64,000 bases of DNA from Struthio camelus (taxonomy: Eukaryota; Chordata; Aves; Struthioniformes; Struthionidae), in the NCBI RefSeq assembly GCF_040807025.1, contig NC_090982.1:9752514-9816513 (forward strand). Direction: 5' to 3'. The notes under the pieces are model-generated. The model saw only the letters and a program-made list of their open reading frames with translations. It was not told the origin of the DNA and did not search any database. Of the stretch, positions 35,141-49,215 are shown in pieces. Each line of letters starts with the position of its first letter. Positions within the stretch are counted from its first letter, which is position 1. A program made the translations under genes and the position numbers.

Positions 35141-38100
35141 TAGGGAAACCACATGGCTCTTCCAGAAATAACGTCTGTACTCATCTCCTTCCCGGCATCC
35201 TGCCTCCGAAGCAGGAAGGTGTGAAAGACTCTTCAGGGGAACGTTAACCTGGAGAGTTTAAAGCAAATCAGGTCTCCAGTTTATCGCGTTAGTAGTTCCA
35301 TTTATTTTATTACTCTGCAGTGCTCTGTTTGCCTATTTGCCTGATGAAAGTCAGTCCTTTTGCAGTGTTAAAGGTGAACTACCGTATTTAGGGCGCTCCA
35401 ATTACTCATCCATATGCTGCAAAAGGCCTTGCAACACGCTTACCTCCAACACACAATTCTTCCTTTAATTATCATTTTATTCTTAATGAGACGGAGACTA
35501 AATGCAACGCTCCGGACACAGCAGAGAGAATGATTGTGTCAGTGTGCCTTGAGCCATGGCTTTAGTAAGACACGATCATGAGAACGTGTCTTCTCTTTGT
35601 CAGTGAGTAAAATAAACTGAGGATTTTCACCTTTTTTATAGAATTGTACCTGCATTTCATGAGTTTCAGGTTGCTTTCCTAATCATCACCTCTTAAACAG
35701 CAACCTGAAAGGATGATGATATTCCGAACAAAAATAAAAATTTTCAGTCTCCTTATGCTATTGACTTTGCTGAACCCCTCCTCTTTGAACGCAGGTTTCC
35801 GTACTGGGCTGACACCTTCTCACTCCATGCAGATTTCCACCTGATAGCTCTGGCCACGCACGAATTCTGCGTTAGGCACTGCATAAACATGAGGTGAAGA
35901 AATTATCCTCGCGCTGAAGAGCTGGCAGACCACATACAGGATAAAAGACCATACCTGGGAGCAGCACGTGATGGAGGTAACAAAAGATCAGACGCTTACG
36001 AGCAACGGTCCTAACATGCAGGTGATCTAAAACGAGATGAAATTATTCTGACACATCAGAAGAGAGGAATTCTTGTGTGAGAGGTGAAGGTGAAAATGTG
36101 ATCTCAAAGACTTTGTAAACTTTTAAAGGGCACTCTCTTCACGCAGAGATATATTATGGAAGAAAACAGGAACGTATCTTTAAGAAACTGTGGTCATATT
36201 ATGGCATAAACTTGAATAATAAAGGGGAATAAAGAGCATGTATTGTAGGCCGTGTGGTTAGCTGCAAAAAAAAATCACATGAACTCAATCTTTCCTTCGA
36301 TTCCGCTCTCACTTTTAGTTTTTACTCATAACAACATTGAGCGCCATTGCTGTTTTGCTAGGTCTTCCCACCTTCTCTTTTTGTTTTTGCATCACTTGAG
36401 AGGCTTTTGTCTTCTTTGGCTTTTTCTTGACTAGAGAAATTGTAATATGTGAGATTAACCACGACCAAGGTGATCTTGGTAATTCATCCAGTCCCTTAAT
36501 CTGACTCGTGGCTGGATTGATTTCATTCTCTTACAAGTAATCTAGTGCAAAGCCCTTCCTAATCTGGAAAGAGGTGAGGAGATTGTGGTTCATCAACTCT
36601 TTCTGTAGGATATCCCACTCCTATGCCTTAATTTCTGACTCAAATCAGTTCAAATGAAGCATTTTTTATTTCGTGTTGCTATTTAGCATTATTCTACATT
36701 TTAACATTAGAGAAAAATCAGTCTGAACACTATCTGTTCTCTTTATTCCTCTTGAAAAGGCAGCAAAGTTTGCCTATACCTTGGAAAAGGACAGATTAAT
36801 AGCATTTCCTGTAAACCTCTGTTTTACAGGCTACCTTACAAAGGCCACACAGTATGGAGGTTTTCACTGCATTTCCCAGGAGTCTGTTCTGTGAGCCTCC
36901 ATTTTCCATTTGTGGTATTTCCAGACACATTCTTACTCCCTTCTCATAAGGGAAGGATTTCCAGAAAGCCTTAGCAGAACATTCCCGTCCTGCAGATCTT
37001 TCCTTAAAACTTTCTTCTGCTAAGCTGCTTTCAGAACAGCCTGGTAACTGGTCGGACTGCTGGCGAAGAGGCGAAAATACCTGAACGCGCTGAGTACCCG
37101 AAAATCCACGACTCACACATTTTAGCAAGCATCTGAATTGCCCTGTTATCCGAGCTATAAAGTCTATTCTGCATCCCCAGCCAATAGTTTAGAAGGGATG
37201 ACCATGTCTACTACTGGCCACACCCTTGATTTTGAGGAGAAAAGGGAAAAGGCAAGCAAGGCATTGGGCCGGCGTTTCCCATCCCTCTGCTCTTCTGACT
37301 TCCTTCTTGACCTGAACTGCCACCTGCTGTCATGGAGCAAACGGCAATCAAGCACATACTGTTTGTCCCTGTGAACTCCCGTAGCTCTTCTATTTTTCCA
37401 CTTATTTTAAAAAGCTTTTCTCTAAAATGTGTGCCTTTCTCACCAATGTCTCCCAGGCCAGGAAGTAATTCTGATAAAATCCCATCCAGGAAGGAAAACT
37501 TGCACTTGTGTGTACAAATGGACATGTGACACAAAACGACATTGACTTTCTGCTCTGGCAGGAGACCGGTTGGAGTCTGCTGCCTGAGGAGCAGTTCATG
37601 TTGTTCTCCTCTTTGTGTCACTAAACTGTTGCATGTCTAGCTTACTAACTGTTAATTAATAATCATCATTATAGAGAGGAGTGAGTAGGAATCCCATTTC
37701 AAGACGTGGAATTGGATTCTTGGCAAAACGTGAATGCACAGTTGTGATTTAATGACTAACTGATGGGACCTGTTCTTGCTTTTTGTTACTCTACAGAAAC
37801 AAGAGTTGCATAAGTGATTTGAAGTCTGAAGCTCCAGACAAGAGTCTTCTCTTACTTGCTGTGGTGTACGCCAGATTTCAGAAAAGTATCGTTTTACTGT
37901 TTTGCCATTTACCGTTTTACTTACCATTGCCATTTTACCATTTATTACCTTTCTTTTTAACCTTTTATTACCTTTTCTCTGAGTTTAACCATTTTATGGT
38001 TAAAAAAATGGAGTTACCGTTTTATCACTGCTGCAGAAATAGCATTGTCTTTATCGGTGGATTAGGCAGCAAATGGACAGTCACATTGCAAACTTCCCTT

Positions 38101-39369
38101 CCATCCTCTTATTATTTGGGATGACAGAAAAGCACATGCCATGCACAGAAAGCAAAGCTGGCACTCTTACGTACCGCTCCTCAAGAGAAGGTGTTTTATC
38201 TGAAATTGAATCCGTGATGCTCAATTATTGGTAGATATGATGTAGCCAAAAATATATCCAGGTTCACTATCTGTAACAGAAAATGCATACTTGAGGCATA
38301 CAGAGCAAGCAGATAGACAGGAAGGAAGATGAAGTCAGGCGAATGACAGCTATAAGATTGACTTGGGGAAAAAAATAAGAGAAACAATAAAGAGAAATCA
38401 TATACGCTATTTAAATAAAATGGAAAAGAACAAAGCTGGGACACGAAAGGTGTGAATTTTGCTTTTCCTTCAGTTTGCAATAATCAGACAGGTCACGTTC
38501 GGGACACCTAAGCTGTGTGAGGAATCTCTTTATTTGTGCACAATTTACAGAGGACTGCTGCAAAATGTGTCCATGTCCAAGCCGATGCCAAGTCATTTTT
38601 GTGGGCTTCTGCGCATGCACAGCCTTAGGTGGGAACTGACTAATCCTGGAATTTACTAAAATGTTAGAATCTCATCAGCTTCTCTCCAATCACCTCTGAC
38701 AGGCTGAATATGAAATATGAGAGATGCTAGTATCAGGTAGGATTCCAGCTGGGATTTTGGAGAAAGGTGCGATTTGGGTTTTGTTACTTAACCCAACTGC
38801 TTGGAATTGGTATTTTCATGGGACCTACAGATTGCCAGTCTAAATGCACATATTCAAAGGAAATCATCTATGTCTTTCTCTTTTGGGAAATATCATATAC
38901 GTCTTTCCATATCTTTATTTGTGTGTGTACTGAAGGTACGAGTGACACATGAATACGAAGGTTGGCAGTGTTAGTCCGACCACATCATGCCACCTACAAA
39001 TAAAAAGATACCTCAGCTGAAGCAAGGTGCACCAACAACCTGCAGTTTGCTCTTTTATTCTTTATAAAACTCACTGTTTCTTGGGCTGGAAATCTCACTG
39101 ACTTCCCGGTAACGTCTTGCACATTTTTCAGAAACAGGTATACCAGTCTAAAACAATTTAGTTGAGGAGAAACTTGGTGTTGTCTCTATTTCCAGTTTGA
39201 CCAGAAGATTTCTAAATAAGCCTACAAATTGGCAAGGTCATCAGTATAGGAAGATGCAGTAAACAGCTCAGGATGTGCTGGACTTAGGTACCCAAGCAAA
39301 ATCAAATGAGATCGAGGACACAGAGCAGAGGCAAACTTAGCATTGTGCTGTTGATAAAACAGCGCTTAC

Positions 39370-39673
39370 AAGTAAAATCTATTTTAAGTGGTAAAATTTG
39401 AAGAGTTCTTCTTTCCTTGAGCTTCCTGTATTTTTTCCTTTCCCTGAGTTTCCTGTATTCCTCCTTTATCAGTTTGTGCATGAGTTGGGCCGGCTGGGTC
39501 AGGATTTTGATGTGGTAACTGATGATGCTTCTGCTTTCTCCTCGTTTTTGCCTGTTGATTTCTGCATCATAAAATACGACGGAAAGCACCAATAGTTTTT
39601 CACCGTCCACAAAGGTTTGTGCTTTCTTCATTCTCTTTTGATAATAATTAATATTCATATTCTGCAACCTCAG
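39370..39673 (-). other. Anonymous exon-like open block
   Basis: On the minus strand a TTTTAATATTTTCAG acceptor is followed by 304 bases, open in one frame, to an ACTT/GTAAGC donor. The predicted peptide is hydrophilic and lysine/arginine-rich, with codon choice that looks coding (many ATC, CTG, CAC and TAC codons). It contains a 27-bp tandem duplication giving EEYRKLRER then KKYRKLKER (about 39411-39464). I recognise no family and found no neighbouring exon in phase. It may be an exon of an unannotated gene, a remnant or chance. Confidence 0.25.
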
Positions 39674-40834
39674 CTGAAAATATTAAAATATTTTATCAAC
39701 AGTTACTGACAGCTGATACATTCTGTGCCTAATGGATAAGTTTTTGGGTTTTTTTAATACCCATCTAATTTAGGAACTTAAATTCCACAAAAAGTCAGTG
39801 AGAGCTACTTTCCGCTTTGTCACTTGAACTACTTTTTTTTTTTTTTAGCATAAACAAAATATACAAAATGCTGATGTAACTGCCTCCTTTCTCATTTTCT
39901 TCTTTCATTATTTCCGCTTGGGACGGATAGTTTTGTTCCATCAGCTTTAACTGTGGTCCCAATGGCTAAGGTACTAGTCCGGTTTTTCTTTATCTCAGGC
40001 TTTCCACGTATCTGTCAATGATTTCCACCAGTATCTGTTCTAAGTGAATTTTGCTAGCATGCCACGCCACTGTGGTTGTGCTGAGAATGACGTCCTTCGG
40101 CTTTTCAGAAATGCTGTAAATTTGCCTCTTTTTAATGCTTCACTCTGTCCTATCATCTTCTCAGAAAGGCACAATGCGTGCTTCATGCCTGATTTACTGC
40201 AGATATCAGAATGACATTCACCAGACCTTGATCAGAAAGTACCCGGTTCCTTTGTACAGTGATAGGCAACAGGTAATAAAGATACCAAAAAATATGTCTG
40301 TCTACCTCACACACCTGTGTACAGAAATTAAAATGAAAAAAAGAAAAAGACGACGACTCCAGCCACTGAAAAGGCGGGATACTGCCTGAGACTCTCCCAG
40401 TCCTTGTCCTAAAGGTGAACATGCCTTGAACCAAATGCAATGTGGAATAAATATGGAATATTTAATTGCCAAAACCAGCCACAAAGTTACAACCTTGTTT
40501 CTCAGTAAGGAAATGCTAAAGTCTCCAGAGTGGTGACCCTAAGCTAAAACTGCACCCTAATCTAAGGCATGCTGTTATCAGTCCTAGAGATCATATTTTG
40601 AGTGCCAGATGTTTCCCGCACAGGTTTTTGTTGGTTTTTCTTTTTTTTTTTTTTGATTCTGCCTTTCCTAAAAGTTTATTCTTGGCATCATGAAATTGCT
40701 TCTATTTCACATCAGAAAGGAAACATCATTTTGTGCCCTGCAGCTGCAAAGAAGATCTTGAAAACCTGCACATACCCTTCGAAGCTCAGAGGCTAGAAGA
40801 CAGCACAAATCCAAAATGTCTTTAGTATTGTCTT

Positions 40835-40871
40835 AAAACAAACAAACAAACAAACAAACAAACAAACAAAC
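40835..40871. repeat. (AAAC)n microsatellite
   Basis: About nine tandem AAAC units, directly visible, in the spacer. Confidence 0.95.
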
Positions 40872-43378
40872 TTTAAAATATTGACATATGCATGTAGCAT
40901 TTTTGAGACCTAACTCATGACTTTCAATTCCCTGTGGTTAGCAAAGCAATATTAGCCCTGAATGCTAAAGCACAGATTCCAGACGGTTTCAACCTTCATT
41001 AGCCAGATCTTTCATCCAAATAGTGTCTTCTTAGCTAAACCTACTAAAGCAAACAAACATAGAAATCCAAAACTACCAGCTTTTCCAATTACCCCTTGGG
41101 TAGGCATTGGTAAAAGAAATCAGAACCAGTCATAGCTCAAGACGAAAGAGGTAACGTGGTTAAAAATGTTTTCTTCATAACCTCTCTAAATTGGTTCTTC
41201 GTCATGTTTCCTTTCCAGATTCTCCTGCCCTGAAAATCTCAGCCCGAAGCAGTATACTGTTGCTAAACCCTCTCGAGCAAAGACAGGGATACAACTTTCT
41301 TTTCTTCTCTTCTTGTGATGTCTTGTAATATATTAACAATAACATTCACTCCTTTGCAGCATGATTACAACAAACTTTTGTGCAATGGCATTTAGTCAGT
41401 TGCAGCATTTATTATCTCATATACCGACAAACCATCCAAGATAAGCATACTTGCAGTGGATGCATCTTTCTTGTAATGCGTGCATCACAAGGATAGTTAG
41501 CTGGATGCTCTCAACAACATGTATTTCACAAAGCCAAATGCGTAAGTAAGAAAAAACAGATGCTTGATTTTTCTCTGACTTATGAACACAAATCTTGAGT
41601 TTCTCTAATTAACTCGATGGAGTTACAGCTACTTAAAATTTATAGGGAAAAAAAGGCATTTGATCTTAAAGTACCAGAACAAAACAAATTTGCTGGCAAT
41701 GTGCGCACTTTGTATGTGACAAGCTTTGGAGGCAAAGCTTTGCATTTATGTAACAGCAAAGAGCTACATGTTACTATGGTTCAAGGCAATGACTGTGGCA
41801 TAACAGAGCAGATGAGAAAAAAAAAATACCTGGCAATATTAGTCATATTGAAAAATATGTCATTAGAAAGTGCTCAGATACTGAGTTATTGAGTCCAAAT
41901 TATGAGTTTAAATGGGATACTCTTCTGTTTGGCAACAGGGCAATTGGGACTCATAGCCCTCTAGATTTCCTGATCCTCAGCTTTTAACTAGCACTTTTTT
42001 TTTTTGAGGCTATGTGAAAATCTCATTGCTTCATTTGGACCATTTGTCAGCCTCAAAGACTTCGTGAAAATGAAACCACAATGAAATCAAGCATGCTAAT
42101 ATCCCAAGTCAGTAGCGCTTGCAAAGCTCTCTTGCTAGCAGCGTGTTTTGGATCTGCTCTGCAGGAATATGGCAGCTCCGGCACGCTGCTGACAGCTAGA
42201 GTCGGCTCGCCTGTTCCTTCCCATCTCAGGTGTCTTCAAGCCATTTCCATGAGGGTTCTTAGAGGAAACATCCTTTGCAGACTTCCCTCGCCTCAGCGGA
42301 AAGGATGATCTTCTTCAGTAATATGCCGCAGGATTTAGGTTCTACTTGTAGCGTTGACATCAACTCCTCGTCTGACCTTGGGTCACTCGATTCAAAAACG
42401 TTCATGTACTCAAAAAAAGCTGCTTGGCATCTTGTGGATTTTTTTGAAGTTGGCAAAGAAGTTTAGGGTCCCGGTTACTGCGATGGTTTCTGAAAAAACT
42501 CTGTTAGCTGCCTGCCTGTAACAAATAAAGCATTTTTGAAAATCTGACCTCCTTTATATCAGTTCCTCAAATGCAGCCTCAAAAGAAGCATATTTCCTTA
42601 GCCCTTGCAGGGATATTGTGAGAAAAAACATAAATATGCAAGAACTGCCCAAATCCTATAGCCGTAGGATGTGGCATTACTACTGGATGGAGTCAGAACA
42701 CTAATAAGCTGTCTGCAGATAAAATACATCAATATACATACATGATGACTCAGAATAAAGCATACAATTAAGTCACGTGAGTATTAAGACCCAAAACAAA
42801 ATAGACTACATGCTATTACATATATCGGGTCTAGAGAATATTTGTGAAATTAAAGCTACAAGTTCACTGCCTGAGAGCCCTTGCTGAGCTCTGCTGTGAA
42901 CAGGCATGTACAGTCCAGCATGGTGCACCACATGGTCAAACCTCCAAGCTCCATCTCTGATTTTTGTCAGGATAAGGAACGTGAGCCAAAGTTTTCTGGT
43001 GAATTCAGTAAAGGCACATGTTCCCCTGAAATATCCCACACTTTCCCTCTACTGAGGGACAGTTTCCATAGATTTTACAGCTATTCCCTCTTGACAGAAC
43101 ACAGGTACCCTTGCATGTAGAAGAGGAAAAGCTGGTCACTGCAAAAAAAGGGCAATAAATTTGTAAATTTATAGTGTAATTTTGCCCTATTTACAACCAT
43201 GTAGAACTATGACAAGCGAGGCTGCTTTCCACAGACAAATTTATCACCACTGGTTGCTCTTCTCCTGTTTCCAGTAAGAAATGCCAGAATAAGTATGATT
43301 TTAAAATAGTATCAGCTACCTGGAATACTCAGCAGATTTGTCGCATTATAGTAAAGTTGTTCTCTAAGTGTTGAACTC

Positions 43379-43396
43379 AAAAAAAAAAAAAAAAAA
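43379..43396. repeat. A18 homopolymer tract
   Basis: Eighteen consecutive A residues in the spacer. No element with a matching body was recognised directly upstream, so it is not assigned to a retroposon. Confidence 0.9.
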
Positions 43397-44194
43397 GGAT
43401 GGATATGAACCTAAATCTGCTGCCTGATGCTCCAGTTATGCCTCAGCGTTCACCGTAAACCAGTGGAAGGCTGTTTGTCTTTGGATCCTAATTTGCATAT
43501 CCGTAAGGTTATAATACCTCTGGAATAGATTTTTTTTCTACTTTGTCACAACACCAAACGCTAGGGGATTTTTTCAGCGCACTGTTTATGCAAGTCTCCG
43601 TTTGAACAACAAGGCTTGATAATTCTGTTGTAGTTGATTTAGGAGGAGACAGTGCTTTAGCTAAAACTGTTCTGCTGGAAAATTCAGCAACAAGTGCACA
43701 GATCCAGCTGTTTAAGGAAGATGCAAACACAGTGTAGAGGTTAGATGAACAGGTTCCACGTAGAAGCTCCACCTCTTTGATGTGGTGTTCGTTCCTCAAA
43801 GTAATCTGAATATGCTCGTGTTTCTTGGAGCCTCCTCCACCCCACCTACAGTCTGCAGCGTTAGCACCTTGCCAGATTATTGCACAAGGTTTGAATGAAG
43901 TCTCTACACCTCACACCTCACACTAAACAATGTTCCTTGGAGGGAGAGTAAAGTGAAGCAAGGAAACAAAAGTTAACTAACTGAGGAAACCTGAGCAGCA
44001 CCATCTCCTTTGGGCTCTGTCTCCAGAGAGAGGGTAAACAGAGATGGCAACCATACTATATTACCAGCTGCATCAGTCTGCCATCAGAATGCCTTTAACC
44101 ATGCTATATTTTTTCTCTTCCAGGAAGATTTGAGTTATCCATGGTGAATTTACAAAATGAAGTACAACATGTCTGGTGACGAGGGTTGCGAGAC

Positions 44195-44400
44195 AACAAA
44201 TCTTGACTTTACTCCTAGCTCTTCCACTGACACGCAGCGTGACTTCAGGCATCCCGTTCCCCTCCTAGTGCCTCTCTTTCTGCTCCTCCCCTTTGTCACT
44301 AGTATTTATTTCTACAGGAAAGCTCTTGGGAGAGCCTGCTGCTTCTTATGGTGTGTCTGTATAGTGCATAGTATAACTATGGTAATTCGTTGTGTGAAAG
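44195..44400 (+). mobile_element. MIR-like CORE-SINE relic
   Basis: The block CTAGCTCTTCCACTGAC, GTGACTTCAGGCA, then a T/C-rich run, then AGGAAAGCTCTTGGG and a TGTGTCTGTATAGTGCATAG word follows the order of the MIR-type amniote SINE: ...gctctgccactgac...gtgaccttgggca...; ...gtaagctctttggggca...; ...tgtacagcgcctagca.... It is strongly diverged. The 92-codon open frame across it (44157-44435) is best explained as chance. Confidence 0.55.
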
Positions 44401-46806
44401 ACAATGAAATTATAGGTGTTAAGGGGAAGATCTGAATGCTTTAGGAACATGACTTGACAGTTATCCAAGTCTACTGCAGAAGCAGAAACCAGACCTGGCC
44501 AAGATTAATGCAAAAATCCCCTGCCAGGTCTGCTTGAAGGATTTGATTTAGGGCATTCGGTATTAATGTCCTGGGCTTCCACTTCTTGAGCCAAAGGAGT
44601 CAACACCCATTAACAGGTTGCAGCAGTAAACTCTTCTTCTTATTTCATCACTAATAAAGCCATGATCACTGTAATATCACTGTGTTTCACCTTGATCAAT
44701 AACTTCTTTTTCTTACAAACCTGTATAAGGTAGTGAAGTAATGATCCTACATTTTACAAGGAGCAATTGACATCGCTCCTCCCCACAAAGGGGAGACAGG
44801 ATATACACAGTAATTATGGTGACAGAGACACCATCCAGTATAATGTCTTTCCAAGAAACAGGATAGAAGACAGCATTTGACTATTCAATCACTGTAAACG
44901 GTTTGGGCAAACGTGACCTTGATGCAACTGACACCTTACTGTCAATTGGGACGGATGCTGCAATCCAGATGTCTCCCCTTCCCTATTGTGTGGGAACACA
45001 GGGACAACCAGACATCTGGATCATGTGCACGTCACATTTCCATTTTCCAGATCATATTCAAGAGCAAAAGAGCCAAAGGCAATAGCTTTCTTCCAGTGCA
45101 ATGAGAAACCAGATGGCCTCAAAAGATCCAGTTTTCCTCTAAGGTAGCATATGGAATATTAATTAATAATAGATTAATAGACCCTTCTCCACTAAAAAAT
45201 TCTATTTGTTAGCACAGCACTTTGTGTCAGGGAAATGCTGTAAAACAACAGTTTCATTCAAACAGCTACATCACTTCTTGCTTGAAGTTTGTGTTCTACG
45301 TGCCCATTAAACGTTGCACAGTTTTCAGAAGTGCCAGACTTTCAAAACATTTTGGCACACAGTATACGAACACTGTGCTAAACTTCTTCTAAAGACCCTT
45401 AATCAGTACTTGCAATCCTCTAAATAAGTATAAAATAATTCTCTAATTCAAAGAGATGGTGCTCTCATTGATGACCAGCCAATAATGTCTGGTCATTACA
45501 GTAACACAAAAGAGTTACTGTAATAAGGGTCATATTAGAAGGCAAGTGATAAAAGAATATGTGTAATTATAAGATTATTATAACTCAGGATATATTTTCT
45601 TCTGAAAACATGCCATGCCCTACATTTGTGCTGTTGCTTTCTTCTTACTTTTTACTTTTTCTGTTCAGTGTGGTAGGTTGACTTCCCCACCTATCGTAAA
45701 AATCCAATCTGAAAGGGAAAAAAACATCCCAGTGATGGCTGAGGAGATTTTGAAATAAAGGAATGAGCTAGCTATCTGTGTTATTCTGGGTAAGCCGAAC
45801 ACTATAATCTCATTTGCCTGGCTCACTGCTGTCCCAGGATTTACCTTTCGCCTAGCTGAAAAGGGAAGCAAGCTAAAGATTTTCTTCCCTCAAGAGCCTG
45901 ATGCCTGCCTGGGAGCACGTGAGCATGGGAGCGCGGGGAAAGCGCTCCTGGGAGAGCAATCCCACCTTTGGGACGCTTCGAAGGAGGCTGTCGAGGTCAG
46001 GCTCACTCAGGCCTGGGAAGGAGCCGGCCGGTTACTGCTGTGGCTTTGCAAGCCGCCTGCTTCCTGCAGGGAGAGGGCACTGCACCACGTCAGCCTCACA
46101 GCTCCCCGTCTAGGGCCAGCCCAGCTGTCTGGGCTCCGTTTGCCCTCCTTTCCCCTCCAGACCTCGAATGCGTGAGCCTTCCTCCTTGTGCCTGAGCGTT
46201 TGTCACCTCCCCCGAACTACTGCACATTGCAAAGTGTGCTGTTGAGGTGAGAGCCCCAAATCATCTAAGTGCTAAAGGATGCACTGCTAAAATCCAAGAC
46301 AAATTAACATTCAAACCTATCTCCAGGAAACCACAGGGAAGTGCTGCTGGGGGATTACAGCTGTATTGGTGCAAGCAGGATCAGTGTCAGTCCTATAGAC
46401 TGCCCTGCTACCTATCTTTAGGGAGGAGAAGAGAGACAATTTAGACCCTCCAAGCAACGCTATCCCAGTTGCATATGGAGGAAAAAAGAAGCGCCTTTCA
46501 CAGCAAGCAAGTGGCACCACATTTCCTTGAGGAAATTTCCTTTCCCGTGTGCCCTGCAATCATCAGGCTCTGCTTCCAAGTGAGCCACGTGCAGCTGCTC
46601 CTTGGGGCTAAACATGCAGTGACGCGAGCTTTGCTTCAGCGGCTTTTGGTAAGCTTCAGAAGTAGCTCAGGAGAGTTTAGGAGCTGGAGATGCTGATGAC
46701 CTTCCAGCATGGCGGTGGCTCTAGGAGCAGGAGAGCTGTGTCAGGGTCAGCACTCCACCTCCTTCTCCCGCAAGCTTTTTCCAGGAGGTGGCCAGGAGCA
46801 GATGCT

Positions 46807-46830
46807 GGGGGGGTGGGGGTGGGGAGGAGG
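46807..46830 (+). other. G-quadruplex-type sequence
   Basis: Runs of G7, G5 and G4 separated by single T residues, followed by AGGAGG. This fits the short-loop G-quadruplex pattern; the G7 run can supply two tracts. Confidence 0.6.
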
Positions 46831-49215
46831 AGCTGAAGCAGCAGTATGTCTACATCTTCCCAGTCACCTGCACAGGCACCAGACTGAGCTACCAAGCTGC
46901 GCTTTTTGATCCGTTCTGTGTTTAACGGCTGCTGAGAGCTGTCCGTGAGCCTTCACGGACTGAGGAAAGGCCATTTCATTTGGTGGGCAGTGAAGCTCCA
47001 CACTTGCTGGATGTGCCTGAACCGGAAACGCTCTGAGAGTCCTTCAGGTGCAATTGCCAGCGAAAGGTATCACCTTTAGACAGCCCTTCTTCTTGAGGCT
47101 GGGAGCAATGGGGATGGCTGTACCGGGGATGCTGGGCAGGGGGCCTGAAGCTGACCCCTGCATTTAAGAACAGTGAATAAGTCTGTCAGGGTGGAGAAAT
47201 AAAAGACAAATGGTTCATTTCCCTCTTGCTCTTAGGCATAGCACAGGAATGTGTTTTCTGCATGGCCGTGTCTCCTACCCAGTTGCAATTCTGACCTTTG
47301 AATCCCCCAAAACATCTATCTGCACGGACAGAGCTTGCGTGTTAAAATTACTTGTCACTGGATGGATGAGAGCTGCGACAGCTACCTCTGAAGTCAACTG
47401 CCAAGCAGGAAGTGCTTCTGCGCTACATCTATTATTTTTCAGTCCATTAGCTACACATTATAGGGTGAAGTGAGGGACTAGCATGGGGGCTAAGACTTTC
47501 TCCGTGCTACGCAGAAGCAGCTGGTGCCCTAAGGGTTCTTCTTACTGCAGCAGACTGGATAAACTCTTGGAATAAGAAAAGGTGGATTCAGGGCCTGGCA
47601 TTGAGGTAAAATCTCCCAGTTCTTCCAGGGTGCCCCCCTCCTCCTGCCCCCAACACACAGACTTGTGAAATTTCCCCTCCCCACTGCAAAGTTGGGAGTT
47701 CATCATTGTCTGTGTCCTCGCGGAGATGAAACACAAGAGAAACAAAAGCAGAAGTGATTTCTGCAAAGCCAAAGCAGGCTGTGGGCCAGGTCATAAGGTC
47801 ACTTGTTCTGTAATTGTGTGTATGATTTATTTATTTGGAACCATATATATAATCTCGGGGTGTGGACATGGTGCTCGGGGTATGCATAGAGCTAAGAGGC
47901 AGCATGACCACGGTCCTCCTCTAGAAATGGAGGTTCTGCGAACAGATGGAAGGAGAAGATGAATTTCTCAGGTTTTGGAGGAGAGGTGGTAAGTTTGAGG
48001 TGGGAATCAAGGGGACTTGCACAGCTCCTAGGAAAGCTGGGCACCGTCAGGTGAGAGAAGAGTATGGTCAAGGGGAAAAATGAAACATACCTGTTGGCTG
48101 ATTTTAATATTCATCAGTTACTAGGTCTGCTCTTCTGTGGTTGAGGGCTGAGGCACCTTCCTGTGGAAGCTGAGCTGAGGCGTAGTGAGGTCCGTCTTGC
48201 TCTCTCATAGAGTTAAACTTCTGCTGTGTCCTCACTTTTCCTGGAGCTCCTGCCTCACTCAGAGGACGGGACAACATACAAAGAATAGAGCGATGAATCA
48301 TGCTGCCACTTAGGGCTGGCACACACCTCTTTTTTTTTGCTGAGGAAGGTGTCTTCTCCCAGTTGCTTGACATTGCTCCAGCAACATCTTTTCTTTGGAT
48401 TGGTCAGCTGAGTGTGGCCTTCCCCTGGTTCATTTCATTGCATAGTGTTAAGGTCAACAGTCCAAATGCAAGTCTTTGCTAGCCTAGGGCTCTTTGAAAG
48501 AACAATGATGCTACACCACGATGATACAGAGTATGTTTAAAAAAAGATGTCGTGCAGTCCCTTTAGCACTGGGTCAAACAGGCGAAGGCAGACTAGAGAG
48601 AAAGAGTTCAGAGTAAAGCTGGACTTGAACAGAGTAGAAAACGCCGTGCCAATGGCATGATAATTATTTTTCACGCCTTTTAGAAAATAAGATGCAGAAA
48701 TACAGAACAGCAAAGCCTTCCTACCTGCTGCAGAAAGTTCTTAGGTCGTTCTTAGCCCACACAGAACGACACCACAGGGGGTGGTCTCCTGTTTGGGGGG
48801 GGAGGGGGTTGAAAAAGCAGAGGTGCTGCTGAATGAGCTGTATGTAGCAAGCTCCTCTTCTGCAGGGTGAGAAGGGTTTGTCCTTCTCCTCCATCTAAAG
48901 AGACATGCTGGAAAAAAACGAAAGTGCCTGAAGGAACAGGAGATTTTCTTGCACCAGGTGCATATGACTTCGTGGTCCAGCCGAGAGTCGCGGGAGGTAC
49001 AGAGGGGTATCGGCAGCGCCAGAAGCAGCTGCAGCACAGTGCATTTCTGCCTCCCCCTCCCCATCCTGCCAGGTCGGGCCCGGTGCTGAGCGGTATCGTG
49101 CAGCTGCGACTTCAGACAGCGAGCGTCACCTGTGGGGCCAGGTCTCAGCAGTGACCGAGGCTGAACATACGATTGATAAAGCTGTGAACAGCTGGCCACA
49201 TCTGCTCTACACTTT

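Larger units (their letters stand above)
35141..44190. other. TMEM252-RIGI spacer, middle part
   Basis: Nine kilobases, mostly AT-rich. It holds an AAAC microsatellite (40835-40871), an 18-A tract (43379-43396), a locally repetitive TTTTACCATTT-type stretch at about 37905-38010 and the anonymous exon-like block at 39370-39673 (-). No recognised gene. Confidence 0.6.

Noticed and set aside
44157-44435. 92-codon frame with a hydrophobic segment, possibly a small membrane protein
   Set aside because: The frame coincides with a MIR-like SINE relic whose pyrimidine-rich middle creates the hydrophobic run.
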